A stretch of 64,000 bases of DNA from Xanthomonas sp. CFBP 8443 (GCF_025666195.1 NZ_CP102592.1:4092001-4156000); one strand, 5' to 3'. Counted from the first letter of the stretch, positions 50,865 through 62,498 are shown. The notes: generated by a model from the sequence alone, not told the origin. A program made the numbers and translations.

Positions 50865-51794
50865 ATGTCTATGCAGCGCTTTGTCGGGATCGATGTCTCC
50901 AAGGCCGAGCTGGTCGTTCACGTCTTGCCGGATGGGCTGACCTGGACTCAGGCCAATACGCCCGAGGGGCACGCCGGCCTGGCCGAACGCCTGGCCTTGC
51001 TGGGATGCGAGCGGATCGTGCTGGAGGCCAGCGGTGGCTACGAACGGGCGATAGTGCAGGTGCTGACGCAGGCTGGTCTGCCCGCGGTCCGGCTGCCTGC
51101 CCAGCGTCCTCGTGCGCTGGCGCACGCGTTGGGACTCAAGGCCAAGACCGATGCTCTGGATGCGCGGTTGCTGGCTGTGGCGGCCCAGTGCATCCACGCT
51201 CAGCCCACCGCGGTGCTCCCTGCGCCGCTGCAGGCGCTGCGCGAACTGCTCCACCTGCGCAGCACCCTGGTCGCCCAGCGCGATGCGCAGCGCCGCTGCA
51301 TGGAGCACGTGACCTGCAAGGCGGTGCGCGACCAATGGCTCGAGGTGATCGCGCTGCTGCAGCAGCGCATCTGTAACGTGTCCCGGCAGATCGCACAGGC
51401 GGGGGCTGCCTGCTCCAGCCTGCCCAAATTGCCTGGGCTTGGCCCGATCCTGCGCGCCACCCTGGCAGCCCGGCTCCCCGAGCTGGGCACCGTGCATCCG
51501 CGCAAGATCATCGCCTTGGTCGGGCTGGCGCCGTTCAATCGCGATAGCGGCCGCTGGCGCGGCCAACGCCGCATCCAGGGCGGACGCGCCGACGTGCGAC
51601 GAGTGCTGTACATGGCCACGTGGGCCTCCATCCGCACCGGCTCCCCGCTGTCACACACCTACGCCCGCCTGACCGCCGCAGGCAAACCCGCCAAGGTCGC
51701 CATTGTCGCGTGCATGCACAAGTACCTGCGATGGCTCAATGCCATTGCCCGAGACCAGGCGCCTTACGCTCCTCCGGAGATCGCTTCTGCATGA
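50865..51794 (+). CDS. IS110-family RNA-guided recombinase/transposase
   Basis: 309 residues. The RuvC-like DEDD catalytic set is visible: Asp10 in VGIDVSK, Glu54 in VLEASGGYE, and Asp96 and Asp99 in KTDALDARLL. The C-terminal Tnp domain starts at LPGLGPILRATLA and carries GLAPFNRDSGRWRGQRR and the catalytic serine Ser255 in ATWAS. All key residues are present and the frame is uninterrupted. The start ATG follows GGAG. The stop codon overlaps the first base of the right-end donor sequence, so the coding region runs practically to the element's edge. Confidence 0.95.
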   Translation: MSMQRFVGIDVSKAELVVHVLPDGLTWTQANTPEGHAGLAERLALLGCERIVLEASGGYERAIVQVLTQAGLPAVRLPAQRPRALAHALGLKAKTDALDARLLAVAAQCIHAQPTAVLPAPLQALRELLHLRSTLVAQRDAQRRCMEHVTCKAVRDQWLEVIALLQQRICNVSRQIAQAGAACSSLPKLPGLGPILRATLAARLPELGTVHPRKIIALVGLAPFNRDSGRWRGQRRIQGGRADVRRVLYMATWASIRTGSPLSHTYARLTAAGKPAKVAIVACMHKYLRWLNAIARDQAPYAPPEIASA

Positions 51795-51803
51795 CAGTTG
51801 ACT

Positions 51804-52007
51804 CCTACAGTGGCAGCACCGCATTTTTGTAGGAGCGGCTTCAGCCGCGACAGAAAAGGCGCGCGCCAGTGATGCCCTATCGCGCAGATTCCGGCCGCGA
51901 GATTCTCGAGGTTCCTTTCAGCCCCGACGGGCTTTACCGGCAACGCATGTCGCGACCGGAGCCGCTCCCACGACACGTCTGCGGCCGCAACGCCCAGGAC
52001 GCAACGC
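51804..52007. repeat. REP copy on the right flank and degenerate REP
   Basis: cctaca at 51804-51809 completes the interrupted REP. An intact inverted copy, tgtaggagcggcttcagccg, follows from 51828, so the original locus was an inverted REP pair like that at 44165. A degraded copy (gcgaccggagccgctcccac) lies at about 51953-51973. No gene in this 200-bp gap. Confidence 0.8.
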
Positions 52008-53327
52008 CTATTCGCCCGGAGGCAGATCGGGCGCCACCGGCGGCAGATCGTGCGCGATCAGTTGCAGCGCACGCTGCAGCGCGCCGCGGCCATTGGCGAC
52101 CAGCGCGCACCCGGCCTCGGCCATGCGCGCGCGCGCGGCGGCATCGCCCAGCAAATCGCGCAGCGCCGCGCACACCGCCGCGGCGTCCTCGCAGATTGCG
52201 ACCGCGCCGGCCTCGCGCATGCGCCGCGAGATGTCGGCGAAATTGTGCAGGTGCGGCCCGGTCACCGACGGCGTGCCGACCGCGGCCGGCTCCAGCAGAT
52301 TGTGCCCGCCGATCGGCTGCAGGCTGCCGCCGACGAAAGCGACCTGGGCGCAGGCATAGAACGCCATCAGTTCGCCCAGCGTATCGATCACGAACACGTC
52401 GTCCTCGGCGCCGGGCCACTGCTGCTGGCGGCGCGTGGCCACGCGCCAGCCCTGGTCGCGCGCCAGCGCCTCGACCTTGGCGAAACGTTCGGGATGGCGC
52501 GGCGCCCACAGCAGCAGCAGGTCCGGCCACTGCCGGCGCAGTTGCCGGTGCAGCTCGATCACCGCCGCCTCCTCGCCCTCGTGGGTGCTGGCGGCGATCC
52601 ACACCGGCCGCGTCGGCGCCACGCGTTCGCCGAACGCGGCGACGAACTCCGGCAAGTGCTCGGGCACGGCGATATCGAATTTCAGGTTGCCCAGCGCGCG
52701 CACCTGCTGCGGGCGCGCGCCGAGCTCGATGAAGCGTTCGGCATCCGCCTGCGACTGCGCCGCCACGCAGGTGACGGTGCGCAGCGCGCGCCCGATCAAC
52801 GGCCGCAGCAGGCGGTAGCCGCGCAGCGAGCGCGCCGACAGCCGCGCGTTGAGCACATACACTGGGATGTCGCGATCACGGCAGCCGAACAGCATGTTCG
52901 GCCACAGTTCGGTTTCCAGGATCAACGCCAGACTCGGGCGGAAGTGCTGCAGGAAACGGCCCACGCTGCCGGGCACGTCGTACGGCAGGTAGACGTGGTC
53001 CAGCGCATCGCCCCACAGCGCGCGCACCCGCTCGGACCCGGTCGGGGTGATGGTGGTGATCACCCAGCGGATGTCCGGGCGCAGCACGCGCAGCGCGTTG
53101 ACCACCGGCGCGGCGACGTTGACCTCGCCCACCGACACCGCGTGCAGCCACACCCGCGGCCGCCCGCGCGCCTGCGGATACGAGGCGTAGCGCTCGTCCC
53201 AGCGCTGGAAGTACTGGCGCACGCGGAAACCGCGCCAGACCAGGTGATAGACGGTGACCGGCAGCAGCATGTACAGCACGGCCGAATACAGGCCGCGCAG
53301 CAGCCGCTCGATGAAATCGTTGCGCAT
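52008..53327 (-). CDS. waaA: 3-deoxy-D-manno-octulosonic acid transferase
   Basis: Membrane-anchored glycosyltransferase that adds Kdo to lipid IVA, the base of the LPS core. It has 439 residues with an N-terminal hydrophobic anchor (GLYSAVLYMLLPVTVYHLVW). WLHAVSVGEVNVAAP holds the catalytic Glu, followed by ETELWPNML, GNLKFDIA, APRHPERF and GGSLQPIGGHNLLEPAA. The start ATG at 53327 gives the conserved short N-terminus. It is divergent from the acyltransferase gene that acts next in lipid A assembly. Confidence 0.95.
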   Translation of the reverse strand: MRNDFIERLLRGLYSAVLYMLLPVTVYHLVWRGFRVRQYFQRWDERYASYPQARGRPRVWLHAVSVGEVNVAAPVVNALRVLRPDIRWVITTITPTGSERVRALWGDALDHVYLPYDVPGSVGRFLQHFRPSLALILETELWPNMLFGCRDRDIPVYVLNARLSARSLRGYRLLRPLIGRALRTVTCVAAQSQADAERFIELGARPQQVRALGNLKFDIAVPEHLPEFVAAFGERVAPTRPVWIAASTHEGEEAAVIELHRQLRRQWPDLLLLWAPRHPERFAKVEALARDQGWRVATRRQQQWPGAEDDVFVIDTLGELMAFYACAQVAFVGGSLQPIGGHNLLEPAAVGTPSVTGPHLHNFADISRRMREAGAVAICEDAAAVCAALRDLLGDAAARARMAEAGCALVANGRGALQRALQLIAHDLPPVAPDLPPGE

Positions 53328-53446
53328 CGCGGAAGCATAGCGGGTTGCGCCGCGCAGGCGGCAGACGATCGCGACCGCCATCCCGGCACGCGCCATCGCG
53401 ACGCGGCGCCGACGCCGCGTTGCCCGCTCCCGGCTAAACTTGGCGC

Positions 53447-54391
53447 ATGTCCGACCCATCCCCCGCCCTTCCGGCCGCCGCCACCACCGCCGCACCGCCG
53501 CCGCGTTCGCCGCGGCACTGGCCGACCTGGTTGCTGCTCGGCATCGCCGTGGCCCTGGCCCGGCTGCCCTGGTTGCTGCAGCGCGCGCTCGGCCGCGGCG
53601 TCGGCTGGATCGCGCTGCGCCTGGCCGGCACCCGCCGCCACGCCGCCGAAGTGAACCTGAAACTGTGCTTCCCCGAGCAGAGCGAGGCCTGGCGCACGCG
53701 CCTGCTGCACGACAGCTTCGATGCGCTGGGCGTGGGCGTGTTCGAGTTCGCCCGCGCCTGGTGGGGCAGCATCGCCCCGATCCGCCGCCGCACCCGCATC
53801 GAAGGCCTGGAGCACCTGCGCGCGCTGCAGGCGCAGGGCCGCGGCGTGCTACTGGTGTCGGGCCATTTCATGACCCTGGAGATGTGCGGGCGTCTGCTGT
53901 GCCAGTACGTGCCGCTGGCCGGCATGTACCGCCGCCACCGCAATCCGGTGTTCGAATGGGCGGTCAAGCGCGGCCGCCTGCGCTACGCCATCGCCATGTT
54001 CGCCAACGAAGACCTGCGCGGCAGCGTGCGCCACCTCAAGCGCGGCGGCTTCCTGTGGTACGCGCCGGACCAGGACATGCGCGGCAAGGACACCGTGTTC
54101 GTGCCGTTCTTCGGCATGCCCGCCTCCACCATCACCGCCACCCACCAGTTGGCGCGGCTGACCGGCTGCGCGGTGGTGCCGTATTTCCACCGCCGCGAAG
54201 GCGCCGACTACGTGCTGCGCATCGCCCCGCCGCTGGAAGATTTTCCGTCGCAGGACATGGTCGCCGACACCGCGCGGGTCAATGCCGCGATCGAGGCCAT
54301 GGTGCGCGAGGCGCCGGCGCAATACCTGTGGATCCACCGCCGCTTCAAGCGCCAGCCCGGCGGCCGCAGTACGTTCTACGCGCGCGATTGA
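53447..54391 (+). CDS. lpxL: Lipid A late acyltransferase (LpxL/HtrB family)
   Basis: Adds a secondary acyl chain to Kdo2-lipid IVA at the inner membrane. It has 314 residues. After a Pro/Ala-rich start and a membrane anchor (WLLLGIAVALARLPWLLQ), the catalytic HX4E motif is GHFMTLE, followed by YRRHRNPVFEW, WYAPDQDM, FVPFFG and the terminal YLWIHRRFK. It pairs functionally with the divergent waaA. Whether it is LpxL or LpxM cannot be told. Confidence 0.9.
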   Translation: MSDPSPALPAAATTAAPPPRSPRHWPTWLLLGIAVALARLPWLLQRALGRGVGWIALRLAGTRRHAAEVNLKLCFPEQSEAWRTRLLHDSFDALGVGVFEFARAWWGSIAPIRRRTRIEGLEHLRALQAQGRGVLLVSGHFMTLEMCGRLLCQYVPLAGMYRRHRNPVFEWAVKRGRLRYAIAMFANEDLRGSVRHLKRGGFLWYAPDQDMRGKDTVFVPFFGMPASTITATHQLARLTGCAVVPYFHRREGADYVLRIAPPLEDFPSQDMVADTARVNAAIEAMVREAPAQYLWIHRRFKRQPGGRSTFYARD

Positions 54392-54681
54392 GCAGTGTGC
54401 GCGTTGCGCCGATCGCGCTGCGGATGTTCAGTCAGTAGGACTGGTTGGGTGCAGGCGCAGCCTGCACTCGAAGACCGCGAGACGCAGCCTTAGCCCCTCT
54501 CCCACCGGGAGAGGGGTTGGGGTGAGGGTCCGGCGCGAAGCGGCTCGCTGATCTGGGTTCCCGAGGCTTTGCCCGTACCCTCATCCGGCCCTTCGGGCCA
54601 CCTTCTCCCGGTGGGAGAAGGGAACAGCCTAGCCCCTCTCCCACCGGGAGAGGGTTGGGGTGGGGGTACGGCGCGAAGCGA
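54392..54681. repeat. Triplicated xanthomonad-type intergenic repeat
   Basis: Three copies of a unit with core cctctcccaccgggagagg followed by ttggggtgagggt: forward at about 54492-54540, inverted at about 54577-54626 and forward at about 54632-54680. Each contains a small hairpin (ctccc-accg-ggag). They lie between convergent genes. No coding gene. Confidence 0.75.
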
Positions 54682-56043
54682 TCAGCCCGCCGCACGCGAA
54701 CCAGCCCCCGCAGCGCCGTCGGCGTCGTCCTCCGCCGCCAGCAGCGCGCCGACATACAGCCCCACCAGCATCAGCGCCAGCGAGCCCCAGAACGACGAAT
54801 AGAACGCCAGGTGGGTGTTGAACGGGAACACGGTCGCCAGCAGCGCCAGCATCGCCGGCCGCGCCCGTTCGCGCGCCTGCGGCGAGGCGTAGCGCCACGC
54901 GCGCCAGGCCTGCGCGGCGCCGGCCAGCCACAGCAGCAAGCCGATCGCGCCGGTCTCGCTGAGCACCTCGAGCACGATCTGGTGGGCGTGGAAGGCCGGC
55001 TCGCGGCCCCAGGCGCCCCCATGCGCAGGATCCGGGTCGCAGGCGACATAGGCTTCGCGGAACCCGCGCACGCCCACGCCGTTGAGCGGATGCTGGCGGA
55101 TCATGCACCAGGAGGCGCTCCAGATCTGCGTGCGCCCGGCCAGCGCCGCGTCCAGATCGGCCGGACGCCCGCTCAGCGCCAGCGTGGTGCGGGCGAAGCG
55201 CTCGCGCACCTGCGGCGAAACCGCGCCGAGCACGCCGGCGACCAGCACCGCGGCCACGCCCAGCGCCAGCAGCCGGCGCATGCCCAGCAGGCGCCAGCCC
55301 GACAGCAGCAGCACCAGCGCGTAGGTGATCCACGAGGCGCGCGACCCGGCCAGCACCAGCACCACGCCCACCGCCGCGGCGGCGCACAGCCAGCCCCAGG
55401 CGCCGCCGCGGCGCCCGGCCAGGAACAGCAGGAACGGCGACAGGCTGGCCAGCACCTGCCCGAACTTGAGGTTGCACGGCCCGAACACCCCGCTGAGACG
55501 GTCGGCCAGCGCGATCTCCTGCGGCGTGCACAGGCCATGGTGGCTGATCGCCCACTTCAGCTGGTCCATCGACCAGAACAGCGGACTGCTGCCGCACAGC
55601 GCCTGCGCCAGTGCATCGGCGGTCCAGATCGCGGCGATGATCGCCAGGCCGTTGAAGGTGGTGCGGCGGCCGCGCGGCGTCGCCACCGCCATCGCCACCA
55701 GCCACAGGAACGGCAGGAAGCGCAGGTCCACCGCCGATTCGCGCAGCGCCAGCGGCACGTCCACCGCGTCCAGCGCCGACAGCGGCTGCGGCAGCCAGTA
55801 GCTCAGGAACAGCAGCGTGGTCAGCGCCCACGCCGGGCCACTGAGCAGGCTGGCGCCGCCGCGGAAACGGCTGTGCAGCAGCCGCGCCAGGGTGACCAGC
55901 GCGCCCAGCGCCAGCACCCCCGCGGCCAGGCCCGGCGCCGGCCACAACGCCACGAACGCCAGTACCCACACCGGCGCCCAGCGCTCGTTGCGCGCCGGGG
56001 TCAGCGGCGCGAGCAGGGAGGAATCAGTCGTGGAGTTCGTCAT
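54682..56043 (-). CDS. O-antigen ligase-like membrane protein (Wzy_C family)
   Basis: 453 residues with about 12 membrane helices. The large periplasmic loop (about 265-350) carries the family segment AGRTQIWSASWCMIRQHPLN followed by GVGVRGFREAY and the His-containing EPAFHAHQIVLEVLSETG, typical of WaaL/Wzy_C enzymes that attach or polymerise O-antigen on lipid A-core. The ATG overlaps the preceding glycosyltransferase gene by 20 bp, so they form an operon. WaaL and a polymerase cannot be separated by sequence alone. Confidence 0.85.
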   Translation of the reverse strand: MTNSTTDSSLLAPLTPARNERWAPVWVLAFVALWPAPGLAAGVLALGALVTLARLLHSRFRGGASLLSGPAWALTTLLFLSYWLPQPLSALDAVDVPLALRESAVDLRFLPFLWLVAMAVATPRGRRTTFNGLAIIAAIWTADALAQALCGSSPLFWSMDQLKWAISHHGLCTPQEIALADRLSGVFGPCNLKFGQVLASLSPFLLFLAGRRGGAWGWLCAAAAVGVVLVLAGSRASWITYALVLLLSGWRLLGMRRLLALGVAAVLVAGVLGAVSPQVRERFARTTLALSGRPADLDAALAGRTQIWSASWCMIRQHPLNGVGVRGFREAYVACDPDPAHGGAWGREPAFHAHQIVLEVLSETGAIGLLLWLAGAAQAWRAWRYASPQARERARPAMLALLATVFPFNTHLAFYSSFWGSLALMLVGLYVGALLAAEDDADGAAGAGSRAAG

Positions 56044-57136
56044 ACACGGCCAGGGTCGCGCGCTGCATGGCCTGCAGCGTGTAGGGAATCTGCGCCGGCG
56101 GCGCCGGCGGATGCGCCAGCAGGCGCGCCGCGGCGGCGTGCAGCGCCACCGGATCGAAGGCCGGTACCGCGCCCTCGGGCTGCAGCTGCGCCAGCAGTTC
56201 GCCGGCGCCGCCGTGCGCCCAGCCCAGCACCGGCCGCCCCACCGCCAGCGCCTCGACCACGGTGCGGCCGAACGCTTCCGGCTTGCGCGACAGCTGCAGC
56301 ACCAGGTCGCTGGCGGCATAGGCCTCGGCGATGCGCGCGGTCGGCGCGGTGAACGCGACCGCCTCGGCGATGCCCAGCGCGGCGGCCTGCGCTTCCAGCT
56401 CCTGCATGTAGGCCGCGCGCCCGGCCTCGCGCGCGCCGGGCAGCCACAGCCGCGCGTCGCTGCCGTCGGCGCGCACTGCCGCGAGCAGGCGCAGCGCGTC
56501 GGCATGGCCCTTGAGGCGGGTGCCGCGGCCGGGCAACAACAGCAACGGGCCGTGGCCGGCCGTGGCCGGTGCCTGGGTCGCGGCCCAGGCGCGCGCCGCA
56601 GGATCGGGCTGCGCACGGCGCGGGAACTGCGCCGGGTCGATGCCGCGCGGAATCACCCGCAGCCGCGCCGGGTCGGTCTGCGGGTAATGGCGCAGCACGT
56701 AGTCGCGCACCGTGGCGGATACGCAGATCACCCGCTCGCCGCGGGCCATGATCGCGCTGTAGCGGCTCGGCGAATTGAGCCCGTGCACGGTGGTGACGAA
56801 GCGCGGCCGCTGCGCCGCCGGGAGGCCGCGCAGCGCGTGCCAGCCCAGCCAGGCCGGCAGCCGCGAGCGCGCGTGCACGATGTCCGCCCGCTCGCGCGCG
56901 AACAGGCGGCGCAGCGCCGGCACGTGGCGCAGGCTCAGCAACGATTTGCGGCCGATGTCCAGGGCGACGTGCTCGGCGCCGGTCGCGGCCAGCGCCGGCA
57001 GCAGGCGGCCGCCAGCCGACACCACCAGTGCGCGGTGCCCGGCCGCGACCAGCGCCGCGGCGATTTCCAGGGTGGAGCGTTCGACGCCGCCGGATTCGAG
57101 CGCCGGCAGCAGCTGCACCACGGTCAGGCGGTGCAT
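56024..57136 (-). CDS. Glycosyltransferase family 4 protein
   Basis: 370 residues with a GT-B fold. The N-terminal domain starts MHRLTVVQLLPALESGGVER, with a glycine-rich acceptor loop. The C-terminal domain has LLLLPGRGTRLKGHADALRL and the nucleotide-sugar motif PEAFGRTVVEALAVGRPVLG, with the conserved Glu residues of GT4. It probably adds a sugar to the LPS core in the cytoplasm. It overlaps the O-antigen ligase-like gene. Confidence 0.9.
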   Translation of the reverse strand: MHRLTVVQLLPALESGGVERSTLEIAAALVAAGHRALVVSAGGRLLPALAATGAEHVALDIGRKSLLSLRHVPALRRLFARERADIVHARSRLPAWLGWHALRGLPAAQRPRFVTTVHGLNSPSRYSAIMARGERVICVSATVRDYVLRHYPQTDPARLRVIPRGIDPAQFPRRAQPDPAARAWAATQAPATAGHGPLLLLPGRGTRLKGHADALRLLAAVRADGSDARLWLPGAREAGRAAYMQELEAQAAALGIAEAVAFTAPTARIAEAYAASDLVLQLSRKPEAFGRTVVEALAVGRPVLGWAHGGAGELLAQLQPEGAVPAFDPVALHAAAARLLAHPPAPPAQIPYTLQAMQRATLAVYDELHD

Positions 57137-57147
57137 CGCGCCGGCGG

Positions 57148-57345
57148 TCAGTCGACCAGCACGAAGACCGCGCCGCAGTAGGGGCACTGGGCTTCGTTGC
57201 CCGGCTCGTCCTCGACCGGCAGGTAGACCCGCGGGTGCGAGTTCCACAGCGCCATCTCCGGCGTCGGGCAGCTCAGCGGCAGCTCGGCGCGGTGCACGGT
57301 GTAGCGCTTCTCTGCATTGGCGGGCGCGGTGGCGGTATGGCTCAT
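57148..57345 (-). CDS. Small zinc-finger protein (zf-CHCC/NDUFS6-like)
   Basis: 65 residues. The zinc ligands are a cysteine in LPLSCPT, the histidine in NSHPRVYLPV and the CPYCG pair near the C-terminus, with AQCPYCGAVFVL matching the zf-CHCC family. It lies 11 bp upstream of the glycosyltransferase on the same strand. Members are common in proteobacteria and have no clear role. The start could also be a GTG four codons earlier. Confidence 0.85.
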   Translation of the reverse strand: MSHTATAPANAEKRYTVHRAELPLSCPTPEMALWNSHPRVYLPVEDEPGNEAQCPYCGAVFVLVD

Positions 57346-57467
57346 GGCGGTAGGCACGGCGGGAGGGGACAGCGAATTCTAGCAGCCCGTCCCGCGCGCG
57401 CGCCGGGGCGGGCGGCGCGCGCGCATGCGCCGCCCGCCATGACCTGGACGTGTCCTTGCGTAGCGGC

Positions 57468-57497
57468 TTGATGCCAAGCGATGACATCCACTATGCT
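57468..57497 (+). promoter_or_regulatory. Probable promoter of the small XRE regulator
   Basis: TTGATG (57468-57473) and TATGCT (57492-57497) are spaced by 18 bp, about 40 bases upstream of the GTG at 57538. This argues against the earlier ATG at 57481, which would fall inside the promoter. Confidence 0.5.
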
Positions 57498-57537
57498 CGG
57501 CGGTACGCGGCGCAAACCTGCCGCTCCGAGGTGTCCC

Positions 57538-57798
57538 GTGGATATAGGTGTGCGATTGATGCAGGCGCGGCGCAATGCCGGTTTCACGCTGCGCGAGCTG
57601 GCGGCCTTGCTTGGTGTGGCGCATAGCACCCTGGGTCACTGGGAGAACAATCGTTCGGTTCCCAATGCCCGGCATTTGCTGAAGATTGCCGAACTTACCG
57701 GCGTCGATGCCTACGTGCTGCTGACCGGCAAGCCGTCCAAGCTGAACCAGGGCGACCACGAAAGCCTGCCGCTGCCAGCCGGCAAGCGCCTGGCCTGA
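57538..57798 (+). CDS. Small XRE-type helix-turn-helix protein
   Basis: 86 residues starting with GTG. The HTH (about 8-60) is QARRNAGFTLRELAALLGVA, followed by HSTLGHWENNRSVPNARHLL and KIAELTGVDAYVLLTGK, a Cro/C1-type fold. GAGGTG serves as ribosome site. It stands alone with its own promoter. Similar phage-repressor-like proteins are common, but no phage genes are near. Confidence 0.85.
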   Translation: MDIGVRLMQARRNAGFTLRELAALLGVAHSTLGHWENNRSVPNARHLLKIAELTGVDAYVLLTGKPSKLNQGDHESLPLPAGKRLA

Positions 57799-58245
57799 GA
57801 ACCCTCGCGGCGCCGCTGGCGCCGCGTGCGATCCTGCGCAGCCGCGCGGCGGATGCCGCCATGGCGTCAAGCCTGCGCCCGCCGAGAGCGGCTCATCCCG
57901 CCTCGGACTCTAAATCGTTCATGCGACGCACGCCGACGGCGTGTGCGCGGGAGACGTCTGTGCGGCGTCCCGACGCCACGGCCCATCGGCCATCGATCAC
58001 GCCGGGGTTCGAGCCGCAGTTAATTCTATCGGTCAGTTCCTGACGTCTGCGCGAGGCAGCCCACTCCCGTTCGCTAGCAAGCCCGATCACCACGTTGTGG
58101 CGCGACGGGCTGGCCCGATGCGATGGCATCCGGACACGCGCCGCAGAGAGACACCGCACGCCCCGCTCGGCATGCAGTGCCGACAGCAAAACGCGCAGCC
58201 ACCACGGCTGCGCGCGCATGTACATCGAACGCCCGAAGCCAGCGC
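57799..58245. other. Convergent intergenic region
   Basis: 447 bp between the XRE gene and malic enzyme. A hairpin at 57806-57826 (cgcggcgcc/ggcgccgcg) follows the XRE stop closely and may be a weak terminator without a T-run. Nothing else supported. Confidence 0.5.
57806..57826 (+). terminator. GC-rich hairpin after the XRE gene
   Basis: Perfect 9-bp stem with a three-base loop, eight bases past the stop codon; no T-run. Confidence 0.45.
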
Positions 58246-60540
<2,295 letters not shown>

Positions 60541-60649
60541 CGAGGCTTCTGTAGTCGAGAGGCGCGAGGACCCAGGATTCTACTCCCTGGGCCATGGCCA
60601 AGCCTGTCTTGCGGCTGTCGCCGCGCAGGCCGGGGGCCGGAAACACGAC

Positions 60650-60668
60650 GCGCCGGCAAGGCCGGCGC
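60650..60668 (-). terminator. GC-rich hairpin after dctA
   Basis: gcgccggc/gccggcgc, an 8-bp stem with three-base loop, 20 bases past the dctA stop. No T-run. Confidence 0.45.
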
Positions 60669-60687
60669 GCGCGCAGGGTGATGAAAC

Positions 60688-62025
60688 TCAGCGGATCGCG
60701 GCAGGCTCGGCCACGACCGCCGGCAGCGCGTCTTCGCCGCCGTCCAGGGCAATGCGCAGGCGATCGCGATCCAGCGCGTTCTCCCAGCGCGAGACCACCA
60801 CGGTGGCGACCGCGTTGCCGATGAAGTTGGTCAGCGAGCGGCATTCGCTCATGAAGCGGTCCACGCCCAGGATCAGCGCCATGCCCGCCACCGGCACTTC
60901 CGGCACCACCGCCAGCGTCGCCGCCAGGGTGATGAAGCCGGCGCCGGTGACGCCCGCGGCGCCCTTGGAGCTGAGCATCGCCACCAGCAGCAGCGCGATC
61001 TGGTGGCCCAGGGTCAGCTCGGTGTTGGTCGCCTGGGCGATGAACAGCGCGGCCAGGGTCATGTAGATGTTGGTGCCGTCCAGGTTGAACGAATAGCCGG
61101 TGGGCACCACCAGCCCGACCACCGACTTCTCGCAGCCGGCCTTCTCCATCTTCTCCATCAGCGACGGCAGCGCCGATTCGGACGAGGACGTGCCCAGCAC
61201 CAGCAGCAGTTCCGCCTTCAGGTAGCGGATCAGCTTGAAGATCGAGAAGCCGCACAGGCGCGCCACCGCGCCCAGGATCACCAGCACGAACAGCAGCGCG
61301 GTCACGTAAAACGAGCCCACCAGCCAGGCCAGGTTGATCAGCGACTCCACCCCGTACTTGCCGATGGTGAAGGCGATCGCGCCGAACGCGCCGAGCGGTG
61401 CGGCGCGCATCAGGATGTGCACCAGCTTGAACACCGGCGCGACCAGCGCCTCCAGCAGGTTCAGCACCGGCCTGCCGCGCTCGCCGACCAGCGCCAGCGA
61501 CACGCCGAACAGCACCGCCACGAACAGCACCTGCAGGATGTTGTCGCCGACGAACGGGCTGAGCAGCGTCTTCGGGATGATGTCCATCAGGAAGCCGACC
61601 AGGGTCAGTTCGTGCGACTTCTCCACGTAGCTGTGCACCGCGCTCTGGTCCAGGTCGGCCGCATTGATGTTCATGCCGGCGCCGGGCTGCACCACGTGCG
61701 CGACGATCATGCCGACCACCAGCGCCAGCGTGGAGAAGAACAGGAAATACACCATCGCCTTGACGAAGACGCGGCCCACCGTCTTCAGGTGGGTCATGCC
61801 GGCGATGCCGGTGACGATGGTCAGGAAGATGACCGGCGCGATGATCATCTTCACCAGCTTGATGAAGGCGTCGCCCAGCGGCTTGAGCTTCTCGGCGAAG
61901 GCCGGCTCGAAGTGGCCGAGCAGCGCGCCGAGCACGATGGCGACCACCACCTGGAAATACAGCTGCCGGTAGAACGGCACATGCCGATGCACGAGGCCGT
62001 CGGCCGGGGAAGTTGGGATATGCAT
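60688..62025 (-). CDS. dctA: C4-dicarboxylate transporter
   Basis: DAACS-type symporter for succinate, fumarate and malate in the inner membrane. It has 445 residues and eight helices plus two hairpins. The substrate site is seen in [37 protein letters not shown] and [20 protein letters not shown] at 62025 follows GGAGCG. It is transcribed from the same intergenic region as the divergent porin and towards malic enzyme, so uptake and metabolism of malate are encoded together. Confidence 0.96.
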   Translation of the reverse strand: MHIPTSPADGLVHRHVPFYRQLYFQVVVAIVLGALLGHFEPAFAEKLKPLGDAFIKLVKMIIAPVIFLTIVTGIAGMTHLKTVGRVFVKAMVYFLFFSTLALVVGMIVAHVVQPGAGMNINAADLDQSAVHSYVEKSHELTLVGFLMDIIPKTLLSPFVGDNILQVLFVAVLFGVSLALVGERGRPVLNLLEALVAPVFKLVHILMRAAPLGAFGAIAFTIGKYGVESLINLAWLVGSFYVTALLFVLVILGAVARLCGFSIFKLIRYLKAELLLVLGTSSSESALPSLMEKMEKAGCEKSVVGLVVPTGYSFNLDGTNIYMTLAALFIAQATNTELTLGHQIALLLVAMLSSKGAAGVTGAGFITLAATLAVVPEVPVAGMALILGVDRFMSECRSLTNFIGNAVATVVVSRWENALDRDRLRIALDGGEDALPAVVAEPAAIR

Positions 62026-62498
62026 GCAGAGCGCTCCGGAACGGGACGGACCGGGGACCCGACGCAGGTCCCGGAATGCTGCCTTTGTACGCGGCACCGG
62101 CTTCTAAGCAGATAACCTATTGGTACTAGTCCCCTGTTCGCGGCGCCGCCGGCGCAGTTACAGTGTCCCGGCACGCTCACGGGAGGGAGATGCGACACGC
62201 AACGCCGGCGCCGGGCCGCGCCCCGCCGATGCTGCGTCGCGCACCGATCTGCCGCCGGCGCTGCCGGTGTCGCATGCGTATTCAGGGGCGATGCGCCGTC
62301 GCAGGATCGCAACATCGCTGTAAAGAACCGCCGGATGCGTCCGCTATTGCATGCGGGCGGCTCGTTGTTCCGACGGATGCGCCCGCACCGCGGCCGAGGG
62401 TCGGCCGCGGTCGGCAACTCGCTGCACCGCCCGCGCAAGCCCGTCCCGTTCAGTCGAGTGCCGGCGCGCTTTTTTCCTCATCAAGAAGACATCACACC
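62026..62498. promoter_or_regulatory. Divergent promoter region of dctA and porin
   Basis: 473 bp. An AT-rich island at about 62105-62135 contains the string ataacctattggtactagt with the palindrome actagt, unusual in this GC-rich stretch and placed about 80-105 bases upstream of dctA. It is a candidate activator site. No sigma-54 element was found by eye. No gene. Confidence 0.4.

Larger units (their letters stand above)
50652..51803 (+). mobile_element. IS110-family insertion sequence (IS110/IS621 group) in a REP
   Basis: 1152-bp element with one recombinase gene, a long left non-coding end (213 bp) and almost no right end (9 bp after the stop). This layout belongs to the IS110 group, in which the bridge RNA is encoded upstream of the recombinase. 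No inverted repeats or long target duplication. The dinucleotide CT occurs at both junctions (50650-50651 and 51802-51803), matching a CT recombination core like that known for IS621. Both the gene and the RNA region look intact, so it may be active. Confidence 0.85.

Noticed and set aside
50652..51803. IS1111-group assignment of the element
   Set aside because: That group has its non-coding RNA region downstream of the gene and subterminal inverted repeats; here the long non-coding end is upstream and only nine bases follow the stop.
54492..54680. Repeats resembling a short CRISPR-like array
   Set aside because: Only three copies in mixed orientation with unequal spacing, no cas genes, and each unit is itself a hairpin.
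57481..57537. Upstream ATG for the XRE regulator
   Set aside because: It would lie inside the predicted -35/-10 promoter and adds residues not typical of the fold; GTG at 57538 has a GAGGTG site.
62105..62135. Sigma-54 promoter for dctA
   Set aside because: No TGGCAC-N5-TTGCA-like element could be found in the upstream region on the minus strand by eye.
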